In this document: one piece after another, positions 54,362-64,000 of the stretch | Position numbering within the stretch: position 1 is the first letter of the stretch | Layout: each line of letters starts with the position of its first letter | Origin: Saussurea involucrata | Lineage: Eukaryota > Streptophyta > Magnoliopsida > Asterales > Asteraceae | Length of the DNA stretch: 64,000 nt | Assembly (NCBI GenBank): GCA_033807775.1 | Contig: JAWVWS010001001.1 | Location: 248,001-312,000 of the forward strand | Direction of reading: 5' to 3' | The notes under the pieces: model-generated | Seen by the model: only the letters and a program-made list of their open reading frames with translations | What the model was told of the DNA's origin: nothing | The model's database searches: none | Made by a program: the position numbers and the translations under genes

Positions 54362-56681
54362 CTCTTTACAAGGACTGAAGGGAAGTCCTACAGACCTCAA
54401 CCTAAAACCAGGGTCTATGGTGGGCACTCCAGGAACAGGAGTTGACTCTGGGGCAAGATGTGTTCCCCCAGAGGTTACCACTGGTTCATATGTGACAAAG
54501 GATGAGTTCCAATCCTTTGTTACCTCTATAACCACCTCATTCACCGAGTTGCAAAGCTTGGTGAAGTCTTTAACTGCATCAACCAATAACCTGTTGACCT
54601 CTCTGTAGATGAAGATAGACTCAGTATCCACAGAGGTCAAGGCCACTGCAACCAAGGTTGATGAACCTAAAACTCAGATCCATCAGATCTCATCACCTAC
54701 ATTCCCAGCAGAAGTTCAAAATGCCATCGACAATCTAACCACAGAGTCAAATCTACAAAGTTTCTCACCGAGGTTCTGAGTAAAAAGATGATTGATCAAC
54801 CACAATCCTGTATCACCACAGAAGATCTCAGAAAGGCACTAGAGCAAGTACAGGAGATAACCAAGACTCGATTAATGCCTCTTCCACGCACAGACTACAT
54901 AACCCGCGAGCAGATCACAAATTTGGGTCAGAAGGTAATCTCTAAAGTGTGTGGATTCGTCAAAGCCTTCACTCTAGCAACAACATCCTACGCCAAAGAG
55001 TTCAAGGCAAGTGTGGCCCATTTAAGATTTAATTCATAGGCTGAAGTCGCACACATCTTCGGCATTTGTGATGATGTGTGTGATAAACTAGAGGTTGCTT
55101 CAATGAACTTACCCAAGAAGCGACCTGCCCCTGACTCCTGCCAAGCATAGTCAAGAAAGAAATTAAGACATGATGACCCTGAAGATGATGGAACTGGTCC
55201 ATCAGGTCATCATGAGGGGGAGAAAGTTGCAGAGCCTTCTACAACAACCCAACCCTTAGCCATTACCCAAACAAAAACAAATGGAGCTTAAGAAGAGAAA
55301 TCCACAAAGGCAACACCCACCTCTGTGGAAACCAATACTGAAGATCTTCCCTCACCCACACCCAAAACCGACAACTTACCCTCTCCCACACCCAAAACTA
55401 ACCCAAACACACCAAGAATGAAAACGGTGGCAACCAAAACTTCTAAGACCAAGAAAGAATCAAGCTTTAAACCCATCGAGAAGAAAACCACAGAGCAACC
55501 CCCACAGTAGAAAACCACATAACAACCCCACAGAGCCAACAAACCAAACCCCAAACCCCAAACCCAAAAATCTCAGAGCCAAATACCTAAAGAAACTCCT
55601 AAGGAAAAATCCTCTGCAAAAGATAAAGGGAGAGCTCCACAAAACCCACCCTCTGAACCCCAACAAAACCCTGACCCTACCAAACCTTAGTATCAAGCGT
55701 TTGTCACCCCAAAACCTAAACCAGAGGACTGGGATCTTCCACCCCCTCTTGCACCTATAGCTCCTCTTACACCCACTTCAAAATCCAAAGGCAAGGAGAA
55801 AGTTACAGAGGACAGAGTCTCAAAGGTTATTCAGTCCATGAATACTCTGAAGAAGCCCATTCCCTATCCCAAACCTCTGCAGAAGAATATGGAAGAGGAA
55901 GTCCATAAATATCTTTATAGTGTACACATGAATGATATTATCCCAGAGCCCACTCTTAACCCCAAAGTTCTCAGTGACATACAGAAAGATTTCTTCAAAA
56001 CAAAGGCTCAGTAGAAAGAATATGTATAGTCCAAATCGAAGATCAGAGCAGTCTTTGGCATCACCTTTCACTACTACTGCGGAATAGAGTTCAGATATCG
56101 CCAGTACAATATTGAGAGAAAAGAAAAGTCTAGGCATAAGTTCCCAGATACTTGTCTAAGAAACCTTCACCCGTATGACCTGGTAGAGCTCTACGACTAG
56201 ACTTTGAAGAGGATAGGATGGAGACAAGAGTATGAGCTAGCCCATAGAGTGATCAAAGAGACCATGCGACAGAAGATTAGGATCTACTGTCTAACTTATT
56301 TTCAGATCGCTCTGGACCTCGGGGTAAAGAATATCAAGATAACCCGCCCCAGATGAATATTGCCCAAGTTCTGAGAACCTTATTCCCAAGACCATCATAA
56401 CCTCACCCAGATTTGGCTATGTTTTCAAAGATGCAAAGGGAAGAAACAGGTTGTTCACAAGCTATGATAGCCAGAAGTACGCTACAAATACTCTGTTGAA
56501 GTTCAAGAAATCAATTCTTAAGCGCAGAGGATCTGAGTACGTACACCCCGACCTCACAGATCAGATGATTTCAGAGATTGATGCCACTCTGAGATTCAGA
56601 GATCTTATCATTTACTTCTACACAGAGCTCAAGAACCATTTTGCCAAGAAGATAAATGATTTTCCCAATGCCAGAGTTTAG
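54362..56681 (+). pseudogene. Element H third ORF, right remnant with many stops
   Basis: Continues the H ORF3 after element I. Open patches are GLKGSPTDLNLKPGS..., DEFQSFVTSITTSFTEL (coil-like, to TAG 54606), ITREQITNLGQKVIS (54788-55039), Pro/Thr/Lys-rich stretches, and the C-terminal part 56451-56681 (FTSYDSQKYATNTLLKFKK, LRFRDLIIYF). A basic cluster KKRP ... RKKLRHDDPEDD near 55118-55185 matches LKRP...IKRTKV of F in place. HHEGEK near 55210 contains the recurrent polypurine-like GAGGGGGAG. At least seven stops, many TAG where CAG is likely. H is the oldest element of the nest. Confidence 0.8.
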
Positions 56682-56844
56682 CCATTCGTATTTTGCTTGT
56701 TATGATCATTGTGTAATTCTTCATTTCCCTGTAATGCCTCTGGCAAGTGAATTTAATGAAAATATCTTTTACAGAGGTTGAAACTTACACCTCTTGTCCT
56801 TTTAGCTTAAGTTTTCCATTCTGTAATTTTTCCTTTTTCAATAC

Positions 56845-56856
56845 GTAGGGGGAGAT
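56845..56856 (+). promoter_or_regulatory. Polypurine tract of element H
   Basis: GTAGGGGGAGAT precedes the LTR start TGTTAGCTCC. 56682-56844 is 3' untranslated sequence. Confidence 0.88.
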
Positions 56857-57547
56857 TGTTAGCTCCATTTCATAATATAAAAGTATTGAAAAATAAGCTA
56901 AGGACAGAGCGCAGAAGACCTCTATCGGAACATTTACCAAGACCTCTCCGCACAAGCTCCAAGCCTCTGTCGTTTACTCTTCCGAAAGACCAAGCCTAAC
57001 CTGAAGATCAATCTCGGACCACAAAGCCTCTGGGAAGCTTCCCAGGGCCTCTGAGCGGCCAATGTCTGTGAAGATTAAACTTGTGCATGTCAAGATCAAT
57101 GAGCTCGTGCCTCTCACGTGGATAAAGTGTACGAAGATTTCATAGTACAATTTGTTGATTACCTTTCTAGGTGTCACCATTTCATTGGTCAAAGCCTTGA
57201 CTTTGTACACACCACACCACTATATGTAATGCGCATTACCATTGTTGCAAAATGCGCGCACAGACATAGATTTCACCGAGATTTACACATAGTGAGAGAG
57301 AAACCTTGGAGAGAAAAGCACACACTACTGCGTGTTCTTTGTGTAAAGAATCTTATGAAGATTAATGAGAGATGAATTACTGAAAGTATTACATCTTGTG
57401 TTATTCTTCTATTTCTGTGTTGATTAGTCTACCATATAACTCAGACATTAATGTTTATCAAAGCTTCCGCATATATAATCATTTCATACTCGGTTTTTAT
57501 ATTATTGGTTGGAGTTCATTATTTGTTGAGATAAACTGGGATCAACA
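56857..57547 (+). repeat. 3' LTR of element H (691 bp)
   Basis: Starts TGTTAGCTCCATTTC and ends AAACTGGGATCAACA. It shares AAAAGTATTGAAAAT and CAGAAGACC near the start with the F and E LTRs, so it is a distant E/F relative. It is the right boundary of the retrotransposon nest. Confidence 0.8.
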
Positions 57548-58808
57548 ATTTAGTTTTTACTTCACTAACGATGTGTGTGTGTGTGTGTTAAAAGGTTTTT
57601 TCCTCCCTGTACGAAGAATGTGTTTCGTTATGTACGAGTAGTTTCTTTTGGTAACTTTGTGAAGTTGTGATACAAGTTTAGATGTAAAGAATATAAATTA
57701 GTTGACCTGAACAAACTTTAATTTCATTATTAAATCAAAACATATTATGATATGAATGCATATTTGCCCACCAATTCTTTATTTGAACTTGCTTAAATTC
57801 CAAAACACATCGATAGTAAGTACATCAAAACTTACAATGGTATTTTTGACACTATCAAAGCTTCCAAGGATGTATAACTTTGGATGCAAACTTATTTCTA
57901 GCACATTTTCTATATTATATTTTGTCCTTAGAAAATTAAGCTATGAGCAAAATTACTTGAATTTATTATACCTTTTTTTGAAGTTTTACCCTCTTTGTGC
58001 TTCTTATAGACTAAGGGTCTAAGTTGTCCTTCCTCTTTAGATGGAGTGAATAAAAAAAGGAGAAACGTCACCAAATTTGAGTCCTCCCAAGGAAGGTATA
58101 GCATGTAGCATAAAAATATATGTAATACGGTGAAGTTTCTCAACCTATATAGAGACATTCACACCGAATGTTGTTGACCTTAGGCATGAACCACAATGCC
58201 TTGCAAAAATAGGTTTCATGATCATGAGGGATCAATAAGAATCAATGGAAATTTCTTAATTGTTTGGTTCGTACCTCCTAAAAATGGTATTTACACGGGT
58301 GACCTTATATTTTATTTTCACATTTCATATAAATTGTAGCTAACTATCAAAACCCATTACACGGATCTTTACCCATGGTCAATATGTTGTGTCTCGGTCA
58401 CATATGTTGAGTCTCAAGTCACGTTATGTGAAGGGCTAACCATAGTTAATGGTCATTTAGATAGTAAAGATACGGAAAAAACGTCGATTACTATAGTATG
58501 GAGTTTTTAGCAATATCTCTTCTTTAAAAAAAAGTTGGTTACCATGGATATTCGGTTTAGCTTGTGTGCAACCCAACTAATCATATGCGCCTTGAAGGTA
58601 ACATCCACAGTGACTCAGTAGAGACTCAAATTGGTACATTACGTTAAACAACTGATAAAATACTATTAGTGTGAGGATTGTGGAAATATTTAACATGTAA
58701 AGCACCTCCAATACATTTTTACCATACATTTTACTAATTTCTTAATTGTCATTTAGCAAATTATGTCTCATCTTTAACTTATATCTTCTAATAGCAAATG
58801 TTTGTCAT
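57548..58808. other. Host DNA between element H and the DUF604 gene
   Basis: AT-rich sequence with no credible ORF or RNA gene. It holds a (TG)n microsatellite near 57571-57589. The last 130 bases before 58809 may be the tail of a Helitron. I see nothing else. Confidence 0.6.
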
Positions 58809-58836
58809 CGCGCAATGCGCGTTGCCGAACACTAGT
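58809..58836 (+). mobile_element. Probable Helitron 3' terminus
   Basis: A GC-rich hairpin CGCGC-AAT-GCGCG (58809-58821) is followed 10 bases later by CTAG and a T (58832-58836). That is the standard plant Helitron end: a stem-loop about 10-12 bases before CTRR, inserted before T. The body would lie to the left; I could not find a convincing TC... 5' end. Non-autonomous if real. Confidence 0.5.
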
Positions 58837-58872
58837 ATCATATAGTTTTGATGCACATGATTTCCATCTATC

Positions 58873-59904
58873 TCAAGCAATTAACTCATCATCAAAGCAA
58901 TCCCTCAACCTTAGCTTCACGACCTCCATGTCATCGCTCCCATTCACGTCGCAACATTCAGTTTTTCCATTCTACAGCACACAAAAATATTAATTAAAAA
59001 GTAGCAAGTTATATCAAAATAAAACATACCTTGTTCTAAAATATAATATATAGGGAGCATAATTACGAATAAAGTACTACGTCTTTGATGCAATTAAGAG
59101 AATGAACTATAACTTTTATTCAATAAAGGGAACATATTATCACTTCGTGAACGAAAAAGGGAATGCATTATAGCTTTTAAAACAAAAAATTATCTTTCAA
59201 ATTTCATTATAAACTTTCTTGTTTGAAATGTCTTGTTATTGACATCAAATGGAGTTTTTGGTAGTAGGTTCCCAAAGATATATAACGGAATAAAGTATGT
59301 TTCATTTTGGTAAAATTTGCCCAATGATATAAAAGTAGTCACTTCCATCGATATTCAAACTCACCTCGTTGGGTTTTGTAGTTGGTGACACAACTTGAAT
59401 TCTGGAGACCAAATTCGCAGAATGGTTGTTAGCGAATTGACAAATTGGCAACCCACGTGAAGCCATGCGAACGTAATTTGTTACGACTTCATTTTCACCA
59501 ACTTTCTCCACTGAATCAAAGGAAAACACATGTGGTGTTTCACATGGATCGCTAGAGAGCGGTCTTGTATTGAATATGTAATAAGGTGGGTTGGAGTTCC
59601 ATGACCATGGCTCGAATGTTTCAAAAGGAACCTTCAAGATGCTACGAGGGATTACTGTCTCGTAAACATGGATCGAGTATCCCCACGAGACTGAAAAGGA
59701 CCAACTTAACTGTCTGTTGTAACATATGGTTTGTTGTACCAAACGGGGTTGGTCAACCTTTGCAGCTTTCATGAGGTGTTTTGTAGATTCGAAACGATCC
59801 ATGGAGGGGAAGATTGGATCTATATGGTCGAAATGATGGAGGGAAAGCAACGGAGCTTTCGGGTGTGAAGATAGAAAACCTGATACATCTCCATGTAAAT
59901 CTAT
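58873..59904 (-). CDS. DUF604 family (fringe-like, GT31-related) protein, last two exons
   Basis: Exon at 59904-59365: a phase-0 start after a TTTTTACAG acceptor, then IDLHGDVSGFL, PLLSLHHFDHIDPIFPS, HLMKAAKVDQPRLVQQTICY, SWSFSVSWGYSIHVYE, FNTRPLSSDPCETPHVF, and a GAG|GTGAGT donor. The last exon at 58971-58873 starts after TGCTGTAG and encodes NGKTECCDVNGS ... LRLRDCFDDELIA, then TGA. Together 212 residues match the C-terminal part of plant DUF604 proteins, which are predicted Golgi glycosyltransferase-like enzymes. The catalytic N-terminal exons should lie to the right. That intron contains or ends in the SINE, MITE, LINE and Athila insertions, so the gene may be broken or have a very long intron. 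There is no stop in either exon. Confidence 0.85.
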
Positions 59905-60087
59905 CTGTAAAAACAACTCAATTATAATCAAACTTAACAACAAAATCGACATACACTTGTTATATGGTCAAGGACCAACCCATAAAATTAGGACATTTGA
60001 AGACTAAAATGAATAATTTTAAAGGTTATTGTTATTATAAATAATGAAGATAAACATTGCTTGAAATGAAAGGAAATTAAAATATAT

Positions 60088-60213
60088 AAAGGTTCGAGTC
60101 CAGGCGTCAGCATTCTGTAGCCAGGCTTAGTCTCAGACGGCCGCTTTGTTTGTTTGTTTCCAAATTGCCAAGGATGTAGTCTAGGCAAAGCCTAGATGAA
60201 ACTTATCCAAAAA
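60088..60213 (+). mobile_element. 5'-truncated SINE with a 14-bp target duplication
   Basis: Flanked by perfect copies of AAATTAAAATATAT at 60074-60087 and 60214-60227. The body starts next to a pol III B box, GGTTCGAGTCC (60091-60101), lacks an A box, and ends in a short A tail. It is a tRNA-derived SINE cut just before its B box. It sits in the putative intron of the DUF604 gene. Confidence 0.75.
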
Positions 60214-60314
60214 AAATTAAAATATATTGTTTTTCTCATGAAATGATAAAGAGAGTACATCACTTCAAATTGAAATTGACTAAAAATACATTCTTATATA
60301 TATATATATAGAGG

Positions 60315-60554
60315 CGGGTTCAAACGAGGAGCGTAACAACTTAAGAAAACGCGAGGAGCACCGCCCATGTACAAAATCACATGTGATTCACAATACAAAC
60401 CGAGGGACAAACCGCGCGCTTTGCAAACTGCGGGACAAACCGCGCACTTTGCATTTTTTAATCACATATGATTTTGTTGTGAATCACATGTGATTTTTTA
60501 CATGGGAGGTGCTCCTCGCGTTTCTCGTAAATTGTTACGCTCCTCGTTTGAACC
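60315..60554. mobile_element. Fold-back MITE with terminal inverted repeats of about 75 bp
   Basis: The left arm 60315-60392 (GGTTCAAACGAGGAGCGTAA ... ATCACATGTGATTCACAA) is the reverse complement of the right arm 60478-60554 with few mismatches. The loop has a 27-29 bp direct repeat, GGGACAAACCGCGC-CTTTGC, at about 60412 and 60432. The element lies between AT-rich simple repeats, so a target copy cannot be defined. No ORF. Superfamily not determined. Confidence 0.8.
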
Positions 60555-60556
60555 TT

Positions 60557-60620
<64 letters not shown>
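60555..60620. repeat. Compound microsatellite (TC)n(TA)n
   Basis: About 13 TC units are followed by about 19 TA units next to the right arm of the MITE. 60621-60745 after it is unremarkable host sequence. Confidence 0.9.
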
Positions 60621-60623
<3 letters not shown>

Positions 60624-60745
60624 AGGTTTAGGTTATTAATTCAATTTGGGTAGGAATGGTAGGAAGCATAGTGAGCTACCGAGGTCGACGGAGGGCATAT
60701 TGGTCATTTGGCCTACTACATTTTGTGCATGTTTTGTCGATCTTG

Positions 60746-62166
60746 TTTTTTTTTTTGAACGGCAAGAGGAATTTATTAAAACCGAACCTAGCAAGACGCT
60801 AGATTACATGATATCCGAGAAACAGAGATGAGGATTACAACACCAATTTTCCCAACTAAAGTCTTTCCCCAACATGACTATGTTTTTGACCCACAGAAAC
60901 GAATAAAATTGGACCTCATTCGCCGCTTCCCGGGAAGACAAGAGCTTGCCGTTGAAAACTTTATCGTTCTGACTCCTCCAAATCACCCAACAAGCTGCTA
61001 TCGCAATGACTGACAGCAGCTGTTTGGACCTTTTATCTCCGACCGGGTTTAGAATCAGCTCCGTAAAATCCTCGAACGAACGGGGATAAGCAGGAATCTC
61101 AAGCCACCATTGATGGAGAAGAGCCCACAATTCTTTCGCCGATGAACACTCGAACAGAAGATGCAATTCAGTTTCGTCCCTAATGTTACAGACTGGGCAG
61201 AGGGTAGAAGAGACTTCAATTCCTCTACTTGACAGGTTGCACCGGGTAGGGAGCTTTGCCAACCTTGCTCGCCACAACAGGAGGTTAGCTTTTCCAGGAA
61301 CAACTTTACACCATATTGTCTTCAAATGAGCTTGGGCGAGGGAGCTGTTATCCACCATCTTTCTCAACCCGGCTACAGAGAAAATCCCATAGCATCCGGG
61401 GTCCATCTCCAAACATTCTCGTTACAAACAAAGAGATCCCTGAAGTTGATGTTGTAAGACGAAAAGGTGGAATTTAGCTGGGCGATAACACCCCATATGC
61501 TAGTTTTGTAACCAGCTGGTACAACAGCTCCTAGTCTACCATGTTGACCGTGGATTGCGCAAATCACCTCCTTCCATAAGGCCTCATCTTCCTTTTTGAA
61601 CCTCCACCACCATTTTTCAATTAAAGCAAGGTTATGCGCCTTGAGGCTTCCGATATCTAGACCCCCTTTTTCTTTAGAATTTCGAGCTTTACTCCAAGCT
61701 ACCCAAGTTATTTTCCTGTAATCTAGGTTGCCTCCCCAGAAAAATCGATTGCGGATACTCTCCATTTTGTTGATGATAGACGACGGAGCCTTGAATAACG
61801 AGAAAAGGTACGACCCTAAGCTACCCAAAACCGACTTGCAAAGAGTTAACCTTCCACCGAACGAGAGGCTTCTAGCCTTCCAAGCCGATAACATACTTTC
61901 AAATTTTTCTTTTAACGGGATCCAGGAGGCGACTCTATTCATCTTAGCACCCACCGGAATACCAAGATATTTCAACGGGAGAGCCCCTTCTAGACAATTC
62001 AGTACCCGTGCCATATCCCCAACTTCTGTACTATTCACCCCGATGCCCACCACTCTACTTTTGGAGAGATTTACCTTGAGACCGGATGCCAAATAGAAAC
62101 ATCTTAACACACAGATGAGATTATGTGCGTTGTTGAGACTCCAATCTCCTAAAAAAAGGGCATCAT
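60746..62166 (-). mobile_element. LINE (plant L1 type), 3' part only
   Basis: Minus strand: end of the reverse transcriptase, the zf-RVT segment, a short 3' UTR and a poly(A) tail (T run at 60746-60756). The left part of the element (5' on its own strand) is cut at 62166 where the Athila LTR starts. Confidence 0.88.
60804..62166 (-). pseudogene. LINE ORF2 remnant: end of reverse transcriptase and zf-RVT domain
   Basis: In minus-strand order: the frame opens just inside the (Y/F)ADD catalytic motif (NDALFLGDWS at about 62166-62140), then LRCFYLASGLKVNLSKS, LPLKYLGIPVG, SFGGRLTLCKSVL, RNRFFWGG and KGGLDIGSLKAHNLALIEKWWWRF. A one-base shift near 61385 moves to the second frame, which carries zf-RVT (KVVPGKANLLLWRARLAKLPTR, CPVCN, HLLFECSSAKELW) and ends at 60804. 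The endonuclease and most of RT are absent, so it is not functional. Confidence 0.88.
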
Positions 62167-63526
62167 TGATAACGCCACTTTTTGGCGTTATTTCCGGTTC
62201 TCAAACCAATGAGATTGGCTTGTATTCAAGTAAAAAGGCGTGTATTTTACGGTTTATTGAGTGATCTACGCAGGTTATATAAAAGGCGACATTCCTCGGA
62301 AAAAGAAGCTAAAAAGAGCCCAAAACGAGTCAAAACGAAGCCTAACGGGAACCCAAAAGCCAAGCCCAAGACCCGCGAACGAACCAAGACCCGACCCGCG
62401 AACCAGAACCGACCCAGAAGGGCCTCAGCAACATGCGCGACCTTTTGCGCGACTTGCAAGTCGCGCCAGAAGTCGCGCAACCTACTGTTTGGTCGTTTTT
62501 AGCTTTTTAATTCGGGATTTAGGTCACTTTTTCGGTATCCAACTTTCGGCAGACGACCAGGGGCGATTTTGGGGCGATTTCCGGCGACTTTTTGGAGCTT
62601 TCGGAGTCACGTTAGAGGGCCAATCACGGAGACAATCATCACGGAACGTAGATACAAGCACGATTGAAGGGAGTTCATCACGCTATTTTTCATGTTTTTA
62701 ATCTTTCGCGTCACCATGTTTACATACGTAGTTTCATCTTTCTCTCTTGTGTTTGAATCCACCACCGACATGAACTAATCGGTTCATGTTGGGGGTTGGA
62801 ATGAATTCGGTTTATAAAGCATGTAACCAGATGATTTTAACTTTTATTGGTTTTTCCTTGATAAATGAAGCATGTGATTTTGCGTTTAATGCCTTTGAAA
62901 GTCTAGCTAGCTTTTAATTGATTTATTATTTTCAGTTGAGTTCGAGAGAATTAACTGTTAAATAGAACTAGGAATTTCATGCCTAAGACGATAAATCAGT
63001 GATAGAGATATACTGAATAAGTCTTAGTCCCAATTAAACCGTTAGGTTTATATCGAGAAATAAAATCTAGCCAATTTAACATAAATCGAGTACTTAATGT
63101 GTTTTGGAATCCATAGGTGCGATCGAGAGATTAATCTTATCCTTTTCAAAGTAAAACCCGTTGTGGCTTGAAAGAGAACAACGGTGACCTTAAAAGATTT
63201 GGGAATCATTAAGGGGATAAACTGGTAATTGTTTGAGTTGTCTGTGTGCATGTGTAGAACCGAAGGATTTCCAACCCTCAACTTTTCTCTCTATCAAAGT
63301 TCCTAATTTGTTCTTTGCTTTGTTTGCGTTTAAGTTGTGATTTGCTAGAATTTAGTTTAAAACCCATCTTCCAAATTCGACAGTCCAGTTAATAGAGCCT
63401 ATAGTAATTGTGATACTTAGTTCCTAGTTCCCCGTGATTCGATACTCGTACTTTCCAAGTACTATTACTTGACTTCGACCCGTACACTTGCGGTAAGATT
63501 CGCGGGGTGTTAAAAACCCCGTGTCA
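62167..63526 (+). repeat. 5' LTR of the Athila-like element (about 1360 bp)
   Basis: Starts TGATAACGCCA and ends CCCCGTGTCA. The first 22 bases form a perfect hairpin AACGCCA-CTTTT-TGGCGTT. Neither strand has a credible gene; the Pro/Arg-rich frame at 62182-62701 is a by-product of GC-rich U3 sequence. Confidence 0.78.
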
Positions 63527-63532
63527 AGTTTT

Positions 63533-63550
63533 TGGCGCCGTTGTCGGGGA
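63533..63550 (+). promoter_or_regulatory. Primer binding site for tRNA-Asp (Athila type)
   Basis: TGGCGCCGTTGTCGGGGA lies six bases after the LTR. It is complementary to the 3' end of plant tRNA-Asp except for one base (T for C at position 12). Confidence 0.88.
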
Positions 63551-63684
63551 ACTAGTTGTAGCTAATAGCACTACCATCTATACGCGCTATTAGATTGGGC
63601 ATTTTCTTTTCTTGTTATTTTTCCATCACTTTCAGTTTTTGGATTATTGACGTTGCTTTCTCCTTTTCAGGTACCACTTGGTTT

Positions 63685-64000
63685 ATGCCAAGGACAACCC
63701 GAGGAAAAGAGATCGAACAATTTGATCCGGAGATCGAAAGAACCGCTCGTCGGCTGCGTAAGGAAGCGAAAGCCAAAAGAAATCTGAAATTCGAGATGTC
63801 CGACGACGAGAGACCACCTCGCCGCAACAATCCACCACCACCTCCAGAAAGGGTGCCTATGCGGTCGTTTGCCGACCCGAATGTGGCAGCGGCCCGCATA
63901 GGTATCCAGCCGCCTACCACTGCGGCTAACTACTTTGAGATAAATCCGAGTACCATAGTAATGGTACAACAGAATCAGTTCGGGGGAGCACCAACTGAAG
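63685..64000 (+). CDS. gag: Athila-like Gag, N-terminal end (3' partial)
   Basis: The frame is open from ATG 63685 (MPRTTRGKEIEQFDPEIER) to the window edge, 105 codons. It is basic and polar at first (RRLRKEAKAKR), then has a Pro run, then FADPNVAAARIGIQPP and ANYFEINPSTIVMVQQNQF. This last motif is typical of the region before the retrotransposon Gag domain in Athila elements, as I remember it. No stop; function in RNA packaging is known for the family. Confidence 0.78.
   Translation, partial: MPRTTRGKEIEQFDPEIERTARRLRKEAKAKRNLKFEMSDDERPPRRNNPPPPPERVPMRSFADPNVAAARIGIQPPTTAANYFEINPSTIVMVQQNQFGGAPTE

Larger units (their letters stand above)
62167..64000 (+). mobile_element. Athila-like Ty3/gypsy retrotransposon, 5' end
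   Basis: LTR, primer site for tRNA-Asp and start of an Athila-type gag; the rest lies beyond the window. It is inserted in the LINE; 62162-62166 (ATCAT) is the likely left target copy. Confidence 0.85.

Noticed and set aside
62182..62701. Arg/Pro-rich ORFs in the Athila-like LTR
   Set aside because: They lie entirely in LTR sequence upstream of the primer site and overlap each other on both strands.
63615..63969. Minus-strand ORFs at the right edge
   Set aside because: They are the shadow of the Athila-type gag start on the plus strand at 63685.
1..64000. tRNA, rRNA or other structural RNA genes
   Set aside because: None found; tRNA-like hits are the tRNA-Met and tRNA-Asp primer sites and the SINE B box.

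Overview
This is a stretch of plant nuclear DNA, AT-rich and almost entirely transposable elements. The plant assignment rests on Ty1/copia primer sites for initiator tRNA-Met, an Athila-type Ty3/gypsy element with a tRNA-Asp primer site, a plant L1-type LINE, and the end of a plant-specific DUF604 gene. An Asteraceae source is my guess from resemblance of the Gag/Pol and third-ORF proteins to ones I remember; nothing here proves it.

Layout. At least nine LTR retrotransposons, labelled A to J here with no C, are nested in one another. Almost all are Sirevirus-like Ty1/copia elements carrying a long third ORF ('ORF3', usually called env-like) between pol and the 3' LTR. A (1-9004, +) enters from the left and sits in a fragment of another element, D (9005-9848, +). 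D is fused to a piece of E (9849-11228, -: gag start, primer site, 5' LTR). Next is F (11229-16181 and 33770-34187, +: ORF3 and 3' LTR). G (16182-33769, -) is inserted in the 3' LTR of F, and B (21664-27392, -) is inserted in G. F is itself embedded in H (34188-34548 and 54362-57547, +). H also carries I (34549-54361, +), and J (47122-53884, -) is inserted in the 3' LTR of I. Five-base target duplications fix the joints: AAACC for B, CTCTT for I, CCCTT for J, AAAAG (one copy one base short) for G. Right of H lies host DNA. It holds the last two exons of a DUF604 (fringe-like glycosyltransferase) gene on the minus strand, a probable Helitron 3' end, a truncated SINE with a perfect target duplication, a palindromic MITE, a 5'-truncated LINE, and the 5' LTR, primer site and gag start of an Athila-like element running off the right edge.

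How the parts relate. Gag, protease, integrase, reverse transcriptase and RNase H are decayed in most copies. G keeps an intact gag; J keeps an intact ORF3 and a continuous, N-terminally truncated gag although its pol is gone. B also lacks pol. J and B have very similar LTR pairs, so they were probably mobilised in trans.

The most interesting signal is ORF3. In every family it has the same N-terminal module, a coiled coil, a basic nuclear-localisation-like cluster and a short C-terminal module, with no obvious membrane segment. It has its own TATA promoter (often with a CACGTG box) in the spacer after pol, and in the G/I family it is split by introns. Each family also repeats its own short, often palindromic word in its LTR and its coding regions. 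I propose, as inference only, that ORF3 is a nuclear DNA-binding or anti-silencing factor that recognises the word of its own family, rather than an envelope protein.
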